Of a DNA stretch of 9,254 nt, positions 1-5,990 are shown one piece after another. The stretch is from Bryobacterales bacterium (GTDB lineage Bacteria; Acidobacteriota; Terriglobia; Bryobacterales; Bryobacteraceae): the NCBI GenBank assembly GCA_003132865.1, contig PKYZ01000936.1, positions 1 through 9,254 on the forward strand, read 5' to 3'. A program made the position numbers and the translations under genes. Position 1 is the first letter of the stretch. The number at the start of each line of letters is the position of its first letter. Under the pieces are notes generated by a model. The model worked only from the letters and a program-made list of their open reading frames with translations. It was not told where the DNA came from and did no database searches.

Positions 1-9
1 GGTCGAAAA

Positions 10-294
10 ATGGGCTTGACAATGGGGCCACTTTACACTGCCATGTTCCTGGCGATGAAGGAGTATGTCTCCTGGTATCGCCAATGGGAATTCCTGCGCG
101 GCATATTGGATCTGCGCAATATCGCGCCAATCATCGCCAAGGTTACGGAAAACAAAGCCAGCGATGACGATCTCGCCACCGTGCACCTGGCAAGTATCCC
201 CAGGGACATGCCCGACGAGTTGCGGCGATCCTTCGCTTCCCACATCGCCCGCGCGTTCTCGCCCGGCTCCCCGGAACAGAAACGCAAATCTTAA
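10..294 (+). CDS. Hypothetical protein, 94 aa, possibly 5'-truncated
   Basis: I do not recognise this protein. Its first third is hydrophobic and aromatic (MGPLYTAMFLAMKEYVSWYRQ, WEFLRGILDL), which could be an amphipathic or membrane-associated helix. The rest is charged and helical, with an acidic stretch KASDDDLATV. The frame is open to the window edge, and no convincing ribosome binding site precedes ATG 10, so the true start may lie upstream; ATG 22 is an alternative. It ends only 14 bases before the next start at 309, which suggests one transcript with the following membrane-anchored gene. The + frame is preferred over the antisense frame at 33-287 because it fits the tandem arrangement. 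Confidence 0.55.
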   Translation: MGLTMGPLYTAMFLAMKEYVSWYRQWEFLRGILDLRNIAPIIAKVTENKASDDDLATVHLASIPRDMPDELRRSFASHIARAFSPGSPEQKRKS

Positions 295-308
295 GTGAGG
301 GCGAACCC

Positions 309-964
309 ATGAACATGACCAACAAACAACGCAAAGCCTTGTGGATCTGCCTCGCCATCGTGGTGGCGTCCTATGCCGTCCGCTCCATCATTCTCTCCGC
401 CATGCAGATGCAGTATTACCAGCAGCAGGCCATCCGGGCGGCGCAGCAACGCGCAGCGGCAAAGGCGCGTCCCGCTCCGTCCCCCCGTGCTTCATCCACT
501 CCCGCTGCCCACGGCACGCCCAACACTCCAGCGAGCGGCTCTGCCCTGCGGGCGCATCCGCCTCGCCCGCAAATCTATCGGGTATCTGGCGCGGAAAAAC
601 GGCCATCGCAGGCCGAGGCATCTGCGCGCTCAGGTTCGAGCTGAGCGAAAAAGAGCTGGGCCACTTCGCGGGCTATTCCAGCCTTGCCTGCGCGAATTTC
701 GCGCCGCTGATGTCCCCGCAGGACCGCGGCAATATCGCCGCCGCCGTCTTGAACAAACTGAACCCGGCAGATGCGATCCTGTCGGGCGCGATGGAGAACG
801 GCTCTATCCGCTTCCATGTCGATAAGACCATCGGCACGAACAGCAATGGCTGCGCCGCGACCTCCTTCACCGTTACGCCGTTCGGCAGCAACCAGCTTGC
901 GGCCGAGTGGCAGGAGGGCGGATGCCAGGGCGGCCACGTGATTTTGCAAAAGGCGCGGAACTAG
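309..964 (+). pseudogene. Membrane-anchored conserved hypothetical protein, frameshifted
   Basis: Begins MNMTNKQRKALWICLAIVV after a GTGAGG ribosome binding site at 295-300. Residues about 11-30 form one transmembrane or signal-anchor segment, followed by a Gln/Ala-rich stretch and a Pro/Ala/Ser linker, as in proteins anchored in the inner membrane with an exported domain. This frame runs out at 644. The adjacent frame (offset -1) continues from roughly 540 to 964 with a convincing globular domain: LSGIWRGKTAIAGRGICALR, then GYSSLACANFAPLMSP, a DAILSGAMENGSIRFHVDK strand region and a Cys pair near the end (NGC, GGC). The two halves fit as one protein of about 218 residues after a single-base deletion between about 480 and 565; a run of six C at 481-486 is a candidate site. 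Function unknown. Either a real pseudogene or a sequencing indel. Confidence 0.6.
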
Positions 965-977
965 AAAGCCGGGCCGG

Positions 978-997
978 GCGGCAGCCGGCGCTGCCGC
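978..997 (+). terminator. GC-rich hairpin between cargo genes, weak terminator candidate
   Basis: A perfect 7-bp stem (GCGGCAG / CTGCCGC) with a 6-base loop lies 14 bases after the stop at 964. It lacks a following T run, so it is at best a pause or attenuator or an RNA-stabilising hairpin rather than a classical intrinsic terminator. Confidence 0.25.
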
Positions 998-1035
998 ATG
1001 ACAAGGGCAAGCTGTCTTAACCCAAGGAAACCACA

Positions 1036-1710
1036 ATGAACACCACATACCGACACGTTTTCTCCGGGCGCCGCATGAACCCCGGTATTGCAGTACTCGC
1101 CACCATCCTGTTTTTCCTCGCGCAACCCACCGTGAGATGCGCGGAGATCGTCGTCACCGTCACCGGCGAAGTTGACGGGGGCACGGGCGACTTTCTCCAC
1201 ATCTTCGGCACGAAGCGCAATATCAACGGCACACCCTTTACCGCCGTATTTACGTTCGACGACGCAAAGGGTAAGCCGCTGTCGCCTTACCAGTGCGACG
1301 GCTCGGCGACCGGCGCCGAAGGCAGCGGGGCGGACTCGCCGGGAACGGCGGTGCTGACGATGGGAGGAAAATCCTCGCGTACGGCACCAGGAAAGACAGC
1401 CACTCCTCCGTCTGGAGCTCGATTACCTCCGCCTGCTCGCGCAGCCAAATAACCTTTCAAGTAGACGATAACGTCGATGTGCGCAACACCATCCTCAGGG
1501 TGAACCTTCATACGGAAAACCCCATGAAGTCATTGACCTAGCTAGAACCCGGACTGGCGGGCCTCGCTGTCGAGCTCGGCCATGCAGACAGATTCTGAGA
1601 GCGGATTCGCCATCCAAGGCCCTGGGCAATCGGGCGACGGAGGGATATTCGTCGTCAAAAGCATCACGATAAGCGGACCAAAGAAGGCGACCCCTGCCGG
1701 TGGCCGTTGA
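1036..1710 (+). pseudogene. Secreted beta-rich protein, broken by two frame lesions
   Basis: Start ATG 1036 has an AAGGAAA ribosome binding site at 1023-1029. The product begins with a signal peptide: basic n-region (HVFSGRRMN), hydrophobic ILATILFFLA-like core and probable cleavage near residue 35. A beta-strand-rich body follows (IVVTVTGEVDGGTGDFLHIF, TPFTAVFTFDD). The first frame gives VLTMGGK then poor sequence. The adjacent frame (-1) from about 1368 gives ILAYGTRKDSHSSVWSSITS, ITFQVDDNVDVRNTILRVNL and stops at 1541. A further shift at about 1539-1545 (TAGCTAG) resumes NPDWRASLSSSAMQTDSESG and ends FVVKSITISGPKK at 1710. The lesions cancel, giving a 224-residue reconstructed protein. Its style recalls secreted PEP-CTERM-type proteins, but no sorting signal is visible. 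The AAAA run at 1368-1371 is a likely one-base loss. Confidence 0.55.
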
Positions 1711-1794
1711 TAATCACTACGCAGTTTCGTCACACGCGCCGAAGGAACGGTGATTCCTTCGTGCGCGTGCGGGATGACGAGATTGAGTCCAACC

Positions 1795-2489
1795 ATGCGC
1801 AAAGAACAGATCGGCAATGCCGCACTCTATCTGGCGGATGCGTTCGAGGTCATGCCGAAGCTTGGCGAGGTCGATTGCATCATCACCGACCCGCCATACA
1901 ACGCGAAGACGCACAGAGGCGCACGCTCCGCGAAGTCGCTCGCCGCATCGCGGATAGATTTCGACAGCTTGACCGAGGAACAGTTCATTGAATTCTGCGG
2001 CAATGCAGTGGCGCAAGCAAAGCGTTGGGTTGTCATGTCGTGCGCCTGGCAGCATGCCGCGCTTCTGGAGAAATCGGGCGTTCCCCTCGTCCGCCTGGGC
2101 ATTTGGCACAAGCCCAATGGCGCGCCGCAATTCACCGGGGACCGGCCAGGCGTCGGCTGGGAAGCTATCGCCATCCTCCATCGCCAAGGGCGGAAGTACT
2201 GGAACGGCGGAGGGCACCATGCCGTATGGGTGTGCAACGTCGAGCATGGCGAGCATCCGACACAGAAGCCGCTCTGAAACTCCTTGCCGATTGGGTCACC
2301 AAGTTCACCGACGCGGGTGAAACCGTGCTCGATCCCTTCATGGGCTCGGCGACGACCGGCGTGGCCTGCGTGAAGCTCGGCCGCACGTTCATTGGTATTG
2401 AAAAGCGTCCGGATTACTTCGACCTCGCCCTCCGCCGTATCGCGGACGCATACCGGCAACCGCGTTTGTTCGCGGCCGTCGGCAGCTAA
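1795..2489 (+). pseudogene. Beta-class DNA methyltransferase (N6-adenine or N4-cytosine), frameshifted
   Basis: S-adenosylmethionine-dependent DNA amino-methyltransferase of the N6_N4_Mtase type. Catalytic motif IV is TDPPYNAK (DPPY at residues 32-35), followed by GWEAIAILHRQGRKYWNGGG, HAVW and the conserved HPTQKP near residue 155. The SAM-binding motif I, VLDPFMGSATTG, comes after it and is followed by FIGIEKR. The order IV then target region then I is the beta class. The first frame stops at TGA 2275-2277 just after HPTQKPL; the next frame (-1) carries KLLADWVTKF and motif I to the stop at 2489. One missing base near 2272-2276 rejoins them into about 231 residues, normal for small phage-borne enzymes. 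No restriction partner is visible, so it is an orphan. The methylase is followed by the excisionase after 12 bases. Confidence 0.85.
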
Positions 2490-2501
2490 GGCTACCCTAC
2501 G

Positions 2502-2750
2502 ATGAACCCCGTACCAGCGATCAAGGACGATGCCGAAAGCATCGGCCCTCCATGCAATATCCTCACTGTACCCGAGGTGGCGCTCGCGCTGCGCTGCTCG
2601 AAGGCGCACGTCCATCACCTGATTAGGGGCAGCGTCTCCGGCGTGCGGCCCGTGCCCTCCTTATGGCTGGGCCGCCGCCGCCTCATCCTTCGCGCGAGCT
2701 TCGAGGAATGGGTCAGGGCCAATGAAAAAGATCCCGCGTCAGTGCTATGA
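2502..2750 (+). CDS. Excisionase-like helix-turn-helix protein, 82 aa
   Basis: A small DNA-binding protein of the excisionase/MerR-like HTH_17 type. Residues about 20-72 have the family pattern: ILTVPEVALALRCSKAHVHH (helix-turn-helix), a basic wing (WLGRRRLILR) and a closing helix FEEWVRANE. Such proteins bend DNA at att sites and bias the partner tyrosine recombinase towards excision. Position supports this: it lies directly upstream of the integrase and in the same reading frame, separated from it only by its own TGA stop at 2748-2750. The N-terminal 18 residues are acidic and non-conserved in appearance. It could alternatively act mainly as a repressor of the integration operon. Confidence 0.75.
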   Translation: MNPVPAIKDDAESIGPPCNILTVPEVALALRCSKAHVHHLIRGSVSGVRPVPSLWLGRRRLILRASFEEWVRANEKDPASVL

Positions 2751-2786
2751 TCCGATCACACCTGGATTCATCGCCAAGACACACGG

Positions 2787-2800
2787 AAAGGACAAACGTG
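2787..2800 (+). promoter_or_regulatory. Ribosome binding site and GTG that probably marked the original integrase start
   Basis: AAAGGA at 2787-2792 is followed after five bases by GTG 2798. From this GTG the frame reads VAST and then drifts out of the integrase frame. Removing one base near 2810 makes VAST run directly into RHQNGSLQVRQHGKRKMW, the expected amino end of this integrase family. The present sequence therefore carries an apparent one-base insertion between the ribosome binding site and the conserved integrase sequence. Confidence 0.5.
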
Positions 2801-2828
2801 GCATCGACAGCGACATCAGAACGGCAGT

Positions 2829-3908
2829 TTGCAGGTAAGGCAGCACGGGAAGCGCAAGATGTGGGTTTTGCTCTATCGCGACGGCAGCACCAGGAAGTAT
2901 GCAACGCTGGGGCTGCATTCCAAGATGAACAAGAGCCAGGCGGAGGCGAAGCGGGACGAGCTTTTAAGCGAAGTGAACGCCCGCAACGCGGCAACGCCTG
3001 ACCCGCACATTACCTTCGGGGAGTTTCTCGAAGGTGTGGCGCTCCCATTCCTGCGGTCGAAGTGGAAGCGGTCTACCGCCGCGACCACCGAAAACCGCAT
3101 CACCCATCATCTGGGCCTGGAGTTTGGCGAGAAGCTCCTCTCATCCTTGGGACTTAAGGAACTGCAATCGTTCCTGGGCGGCAAGGCGGAGATCCTCTCC
3201 CGCAGCGTCGTGGCGCATCTGCGCTGGGATCTGCGGGCCATCTTCAAGCTGGCCCTTGCCGAAGGCTACGCCGAGCGCGACCCTACCGGCGCGCTCTTCA
3301 CACCCAAGCAGGCGGAAACATCCGAAGCCAGAGTCATGACCAAAGAGGTGGAACCCTACATCACAGCACTGGAACAACGCGAGCGCGGCATCGCGCATCT
3401 TGCCCTCTTCGCCGGCATGCGTCCCGGCGAGATTCTGGCCTTGCAGCGCCGCCATGTCAGCGGTGATTGTCGCCGGGCCAGAATCGAGCAGCGCATCTAC
3501 CGGGGAGACATCGACACGCCCAAGACGCACTCCTCTACCCGCACCGTCGCCATTCCCCCAAAGACCGCCAAGCAGCTACAAGTTTGGATGGGGCTAGTGC
3601 TAGTGGGAGAGCACCCGGAGGCATGGGTCTTCGCTTCGGAGAATGCTGCCAAGCCCATGTGGCGGGACAACGTCTGGCGTCGGCACATGCAGCCCCAGCT
3701 TGAAACCGTCGGGCTGGAGTGGGCGACCTTTCAAGTTCTAAGGAGAACCCATGCCAGTCTCGGCCACGACGCCGGGATCGATCCCAAAGTCGCGGCCGAC
3801 CAACGCGGGCATGGTATCGGTGTGGCGATTGATGTCTATACCAAGGCCGCCCTGTCCAGGCGCGCCCAAGCGGCAGAACAGCTCGAAAACGCTGTGCTCA
3901 CCGCTTAA
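2829..3908 (+). CDS. int: Tyrosine recombinase (phage-type integrase)
   Basis: Catalyses site-specific strand exchange between attP and attB through a covalent Tyr-DNA intermediate. An arm-binding-like amino end (HGKRKMWVLLYRDGSTRKY) precedes a SAM-like core-binding domain at about residues 62-150, then the catalytic domain at about 165-345 (numbered from TTG 2829). Visible active-site positions are Arg198 (AGMRPGE), Lys232 (TPKTHSSTRTV), Arg305 in QVLR, His328 (RGHG) and the nucleophile Tyr337 (DVYT). The box II His is replaced by Gln302. The frame has no ATG start: the listed TTG is a fallback, conserved-looking residues (RHQNGS) precede it, and a well-placed GTG at 2798 lies in another frame, implying a one-base lesion. 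It lies downstream of the excisionase and 54 bases from a tRNA fragment, as expected for an integrase next to its attachment site. Confidence 0.88.
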   Translation: MQVRQHGKRKMWVLLYRDGSTRKYATLGLHSKMNKSQAEAKRDELLSEVNARNAATPDPHITFGEFLEGVALPFLRSKWKRSTAATTENRITHHLGLEFGEKLLSSLGLKELQSFLGGKAEILSRSVVAHLRWDLRAIFKLALAEGYAERDPTGALFTPKQAETSEARVMTKEVEPYITALEQRERGIAHLALFAGMRPGEILALQRRHVSGDCRRARIEQRIYRGDIDTPKTHSSTRTVAIPPKTAKQLQVWMGLVLVGEHPEAWVFASENAAKPMWRDNVWRRHMQPQLETVGLEWATFQVLRRTHASLGHDAGIDPKVAADQRGHGIGVAIDVYTKAALSRRAQAAEQLENAVLTA

Positions 3909-3962
3909 CTGAGTGAAATGGAGTGAAGGGAGTTGCTGGTTTCGCCTAAGTTATTGAAAAGA

Positions 3963-4007
<45 letters not shown>

Positions 4008-4077
4008 TTAGGGGCTTAATTGATTACAAAGGTGTTTAGCGTTCATCTGGGTATCTGAAGTTATTCTGAGATGCACG

Positions 4078-4094
4078 CCAAATCGTGTATTTGG
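4078..4094. repeat. Palindrome, possible operator
   Basis: CCAAAT and ATTTGG form a perfect 6-bp inverted repeat around the 5-base centre CGTGT. Size and symmetry suit a dimeric repressor such as the nearby winged-helix proteins, or one half of an integrase/excisionase arm site. No direct proof of function. Confidence 0.35.
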
Positions 4095-4112
4095 ACGCCT
4101 GACTAAGCAATC

Positions 4113-4132
4113 CGTCGTAACGTCGTAACGAC
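4113..4132. repeat. Tandem 8-bp direct repeat
   Basis: CGTCGTAA occurs twice in direct succession (4113-4120 and 4121-4128), followed by CGAC. The second copy with its flank also forms GTCGT-A-ACGAC, a short inverted repeat. Such tandem octamers can be integrase arm-binding or initiator-binding sites, or simple slippage products. Confidence 0.4.
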
Positions 4133-4177
4133 AATTCGATCAGCCGCAGGCAAGACTAGACCTCACATAAAAACGAA

Positions 4178-4200
4178 AGCGCCGCGAAGAGTGCGGCGCT
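4178..4200 (-). terminator. Strong hairpin with a T-rich tail on the - strand
   Basis: A perfect 8-bp GC-rich stem (AGCGCCGC / GCGGCGCT) with a 7-base loop. On the - strand it is followed by TTCGTTTTTATG, the form of an intrinsic terminator, and could insulate the attachment region from antisense transcription entering from the right. On the + strand it has no T tail and would instead sit in the 5' leader just ahead of the initiator's ribosome binding site, where it might limit translation. Confidence 0.5.
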
Positions 4201-4215
4201 GTGAGAGGTCACCGA

Positions 4216-5253
4216 ATGGCCCCAAACCACTCGGCTAAAGGTAGTGTACTCCAAACTCGGTTTCGAGTGGGGCAAACCTTCAATCCGTTCCGCCTGTTCA
4301 CCGGCATCTTCATTCCCGAGGCGATGGTGCGCTATCCGCACCTGAGTCCAAGCTCGAAACTGGCGTACGGCCGGCTAGTGCGCTATGCAGGTGAAGATGG
4401 GCGGTGCTTTCCCGCAGTTAAAACCCTCGCCAAAGAGATTGGCCTTCGAGAACGGCGAACGCGATCGTGCCTCGCTGAACTCGAATCAGCTGCCTTCATC
4501 CGGCGAGATATCCAGCCCGGTAGGACCACCGCTTTCGTCTTTTTGTGGCACCAAGTTTTCTCAGGTGAATCACCCCGGCAGAAAAATGCCGCCCCGACCC
4601 GGCGCGATCCTGCCGTGCCAACCCGGCGGGATCCTGCCGCCGAAGATAGTCAACATCAAGAGAGTCAAAGTAAAGAGAGTCAGTTTCCGGCACAAGCCGT
4701 GAGGATTGACCCACTCCAACAAGGCGCCCGGAACTCAGATTCTACGAAGATTGATGATGAACGAGCCGCTCCGACCTCAAGTCCAGAAAAGGAGTTTAGG
4801 GCGAGGCTCACTCAACGCCACGGCGCCGCGATAGACCCAGAGCGAGTCTTGGAAGACGTCAAGGCGGAGCTGGGAAATTCCTCTTTTTCGAAATTTCTGG
4901 ATGCAGATCGAACGGCAACCAGCGCGCCATCGAGACTAACCAATCCTCACGGGCATTACCGGAAGCTCGCTCGACGGATCGCAAGGGAGCAGAAGACACA
5001 AGTCCTGGCGGCGATCTTGGAGACACAGGAGCGGGCGCGGCAGGCGATCGCGGTGGAGAATCTCCCGTTCACTCCCAACTGCGCAAATTGCAAAGACGGC
5101 TTGCGTCCTGATGGTCAGTACTGCGGGTGCATGACCGGCGATACCCGCCGGAAGCTCGATGCGTTTCAACGTCGCAAAACTGAACCACCAGTAGATCCGA
5201 GTGAGCCAGCGCCCAAAACCAAGGCAGAGCCCAGGCTGGAGGCAGCCGTATGA
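4216..5253 (+). CDS. Replication-initiator-like winged-helix protein (HTH_36 type), 345 aa
   Basis: A probable initiator or replication regulator of the element. The start is taken as ATG 4216 because GAGAGG at 4203-4208 is well spaced from it. Residues about 25-125 form a winged-helix domain of the kind in phage and plasmid O/RepA-like proteins: NPFRLFTGIFIPEAMVRYPH, LSPSSKLAYGRLVRYAGEDG and CFPAVKTLAKEIGLRERRTR, then a wing with FIRRDIQPGR and FVFLWHQVF. A low-complexity linker follows with a repeated PTRRDPA unit and QES/KES repeats. A central helical part precedes a C-terminal cluster C-A-N-C ... Y-C-G-C (Cys spacing 2-10-1), which probably binds zinc or resembles the Cys pairs of DnaC-type loaders. 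Its stop overlaps the next ATG (ATGA at 5250). Family role is inferred from domain type and position. Confidence 0.75.
   Translation: MAPNHSAKGSVLQTRFRVGQTFNPFRLFTGIFIPEAMVRYPHLSPSSKLAYGRLVRYAGEDGRCFPAVKTLAKEIGLRERRTRSCLAELESAAFIRRDIQPGRTTAFVFLWHQVFSGESPRQKNAAPTRRDPAVPTRRDPAAEDSQHQESQSKESQFPAQAVRIDPLQQGARNSDSTKIDDERAAPTSSPEKEFRARLTQRHGAAIDPERVLEDVKAELGNSSFSKFLDADRTATSAPSRLTNPHGHYRKLARRIAREQKTQVLAAILETQERARQAIAVENLPFTPNCANCKDGLRPDGQYCGCMTGDTRRKLDAFQRRKTEPPVDPSEPAPKTKAEPRLEAAV
4572..4682 (+). repeat. Direct repeats inside the initiator gene, iteron-like
   Basis: Two copies of a 19-base unit starting ACCCGGCG (4597-4615 and 4621-4639) differ at one base and have a 24-base period; a degenerate copy lies just upstream near 4572. 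Shortly after, AAGAGAGTCA occurs twice with a 15-base period (4658-4667, 4673-4682) in a locally A-rich stretch. They encode the PTRRDPA and ES-containing linker. Lambda-type initiators carry their origin iterons inside their own gene, so these are origin candidates, but plain low-complexity coding repeats are equally possible. Confidence 0.4.
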
Positions 5254-5323
5254 GCGCCAATGCCGCGGCTCCGCCTTCGGCCTGGAAGGCGGGCTTGGGA
5301 TCTCATTCATGGCTTGACTACAC

Positions 5324-5362
5324 GGCCCAGACCCAACATTCCTGTCACCAGCCGCAAGGTAG
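5324..5362 (+). repeat. Left terminal inverted repeat
   Basis: A 39-base arm starting GGCCCAGACCCAACA and ending GCAAGGTAG. Aligned with the reverse complement of 5632-5670 it differs at six positions, all inside the outer 15 perfect bases' inner boundary. The sequence to its left (ending CTACAC) shows no match with the corresponding outer flank of the right arm, which fixes the tip. Confidence 0.85.
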
Positions 5363-5631
5363 GCGCTCTTTTCGGGTCGTTTTCAGCAAGATCGCTAGGA
5401 GATTGCCTTGCTTTCGACCCGAAAAAGTGATCTGGTCTACCGCTTCCTTCTGGGTAACGATAATTCGCGGAATCGTTAGCCAGACGGTCCGGCAAAGCCA
5501 CCACGAGTTCAGCCTTCCGAGCCCCGGAACCGCCGCGGTTAAGGCAATTTCCTCACCGTCGGTGCCAAGATTCGGGTATTCCGGCTCGGAAAGAGCTGTC
5601 TTCTCGGCGTATCGCCGGCGGAACGACGCTG

Positions 5632-5670
5632 CTACTTTGCGACCGGTGACAGAGTTGTTGGGTCTGGGCC
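5632..5670 (-). repeat. Right terminal inverted repeat
   Basis: Inverted partner of 5324-5362. It starts CTACTTTGCGACC on the + strand and ends TGTTGGGTCTGGGCC. The following bases ACCAAGGGAAGTGGAAG supply the ribosome binding site of the next gene, so the insertion left that site intact. Confidence 0.85.
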
Positions 5671-5687
5671 ACCAAGGGAAGTGGAAG

Positions 5688-5990
5688 GTGAACGCTCGAA
5701 TCCAGATTCGTGTCCGCCGTCCCGCGGAGGTGGCCAGCCCGCTCGGGGTGGTGTTGATGGGCTACATCGAGAGCCGCGCTGGCCAGGAGTTCGCGCGCAT
5801 CACAGGCGACCAGTTTGCCAGCTTCTGCCACCGGTCCCAGCGCACTGTGTCCATGCAGTTGCAGCGCCTCGAAGACCATGGCTTCGTAGAGCGCCAGAGG
5901 CCCGGCGTGCACAGCCACAGGCTGGGCTACCGATTAGGCCGCAAGTATCTCGCCGGCATGTTTGTGAAGGCGCAAGGGGTGGCTTTATGA
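5688..5990 (+). CDS. Small winged-helix DNA-binding protein, 100 aa
   Basis: The start is taken as GTG 5688, preceded by the purine-rich ribosome binding site AAGGGAAGTGGAAG. A longer in-frame reading back to 5250 passes through the TIR element and is unlikely to be the native form. The product opens with basic beta-like sequence (NARIQIRVRRP), then LGVVLMGYIESRAGQEFARI and a helix-turn-helix with wing: TGDQFASFCHRSQRTVSMQL, RLEDHGFVERQRPG, ending in YRLGRKYLAGM. This is the shape of a winged-helix regulator or a replication/partition accessory protein. Its TGA stop overlaps the following ATG at 5987 (ATGA), which suggests translational coupling. I do not recognise a named family. Confidence 0.6.
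   Translation: MNARIQIRVRRPAEVASPLGVVLMGYIESRAGQEFARITGDQFASFCHRSQRTVSMQLQRLEDHGFVERQRPGVHSHRLGYRLGRKYLAGMFVKAQGVAL

Larger units (their letters stand above)
5324..5670. mobile_element. 347-bp non-autonomous TIR element (MITE-like) with internal hairpins
   Basis: Bounded by 39-base terminal inverted repeats (33 of 39 positions match; the outer 15 are perfect) that begin GGCCCAGACCCAACA. Similarity stops exactly at the tips, and the flanks show at most a 2-bp AC duplication. Inside are three further inverted repeats: an 11-bp perfect pair starting TTTTCGGGTCG (5369-5379 with 5415-5425), a 7-bp pair TAACGAT/ATCGTTA (5455-5461 with 5472-5478) and a 9-bp pair TTCCGAGCC/GGCTCGGAA (5515-5523 with 5583-5591). 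I see no recognisable transposase in any frame. It is therefore either a miniature element moved in trans or the shrunken remnant of an insertion sequence. It lies in the otherwise tightly overlapping chain between the initiator and the next winged-helix gene. Confidence 0.75.
5250..5691 (+). pseudogene. Possible 30-aa coupled small ORF split by the TIR element
   Basis: ATG 5250 overlaps the initiator's TGA stop (ATGA) and opens a frame reading MSANAAAPPSAWKAGLGSHS and WLDYT up to the left inverted repeat at 5324. If the 347-bp TIR element and one AC dinucleotide are removed, the frame runs on through KGSGR to a TGA at 5689-5691 that overlaps the next gene's GTG start (GTGA). Restoration of an overlap typical of the rest of this gene chain supports a short coupled ORF interrupted by insertion. 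In the present sequence the frame instead stays open through the insertion and fuses with the downstream winged-helix gene, which may be fortuitous. I cannot confirm a family. Confidence 0.3.

Noticed and set aside
1827..2618. 263-residue antisense ORF
   Set aside because: It is the mirror of the methyltransferase and excisionase, whose motifs (DPPY, HPTQKP, motif I, helix-turn-helix) are unmistakable on the + strand.
4178..4200. Terminator of the integrase on the + strand
   Set aside because: It lies nearly 270 bases after the integrase stop and has no T run on the + strand; only the - strand reading is terminator-like.
5681..5986. Upstream extension of the 5987 gene
   Set aside because: It is the out-of-frame shadow of the 5688-5990 winged-helix gene; the ATGA overlap at 5987 is the natural start.
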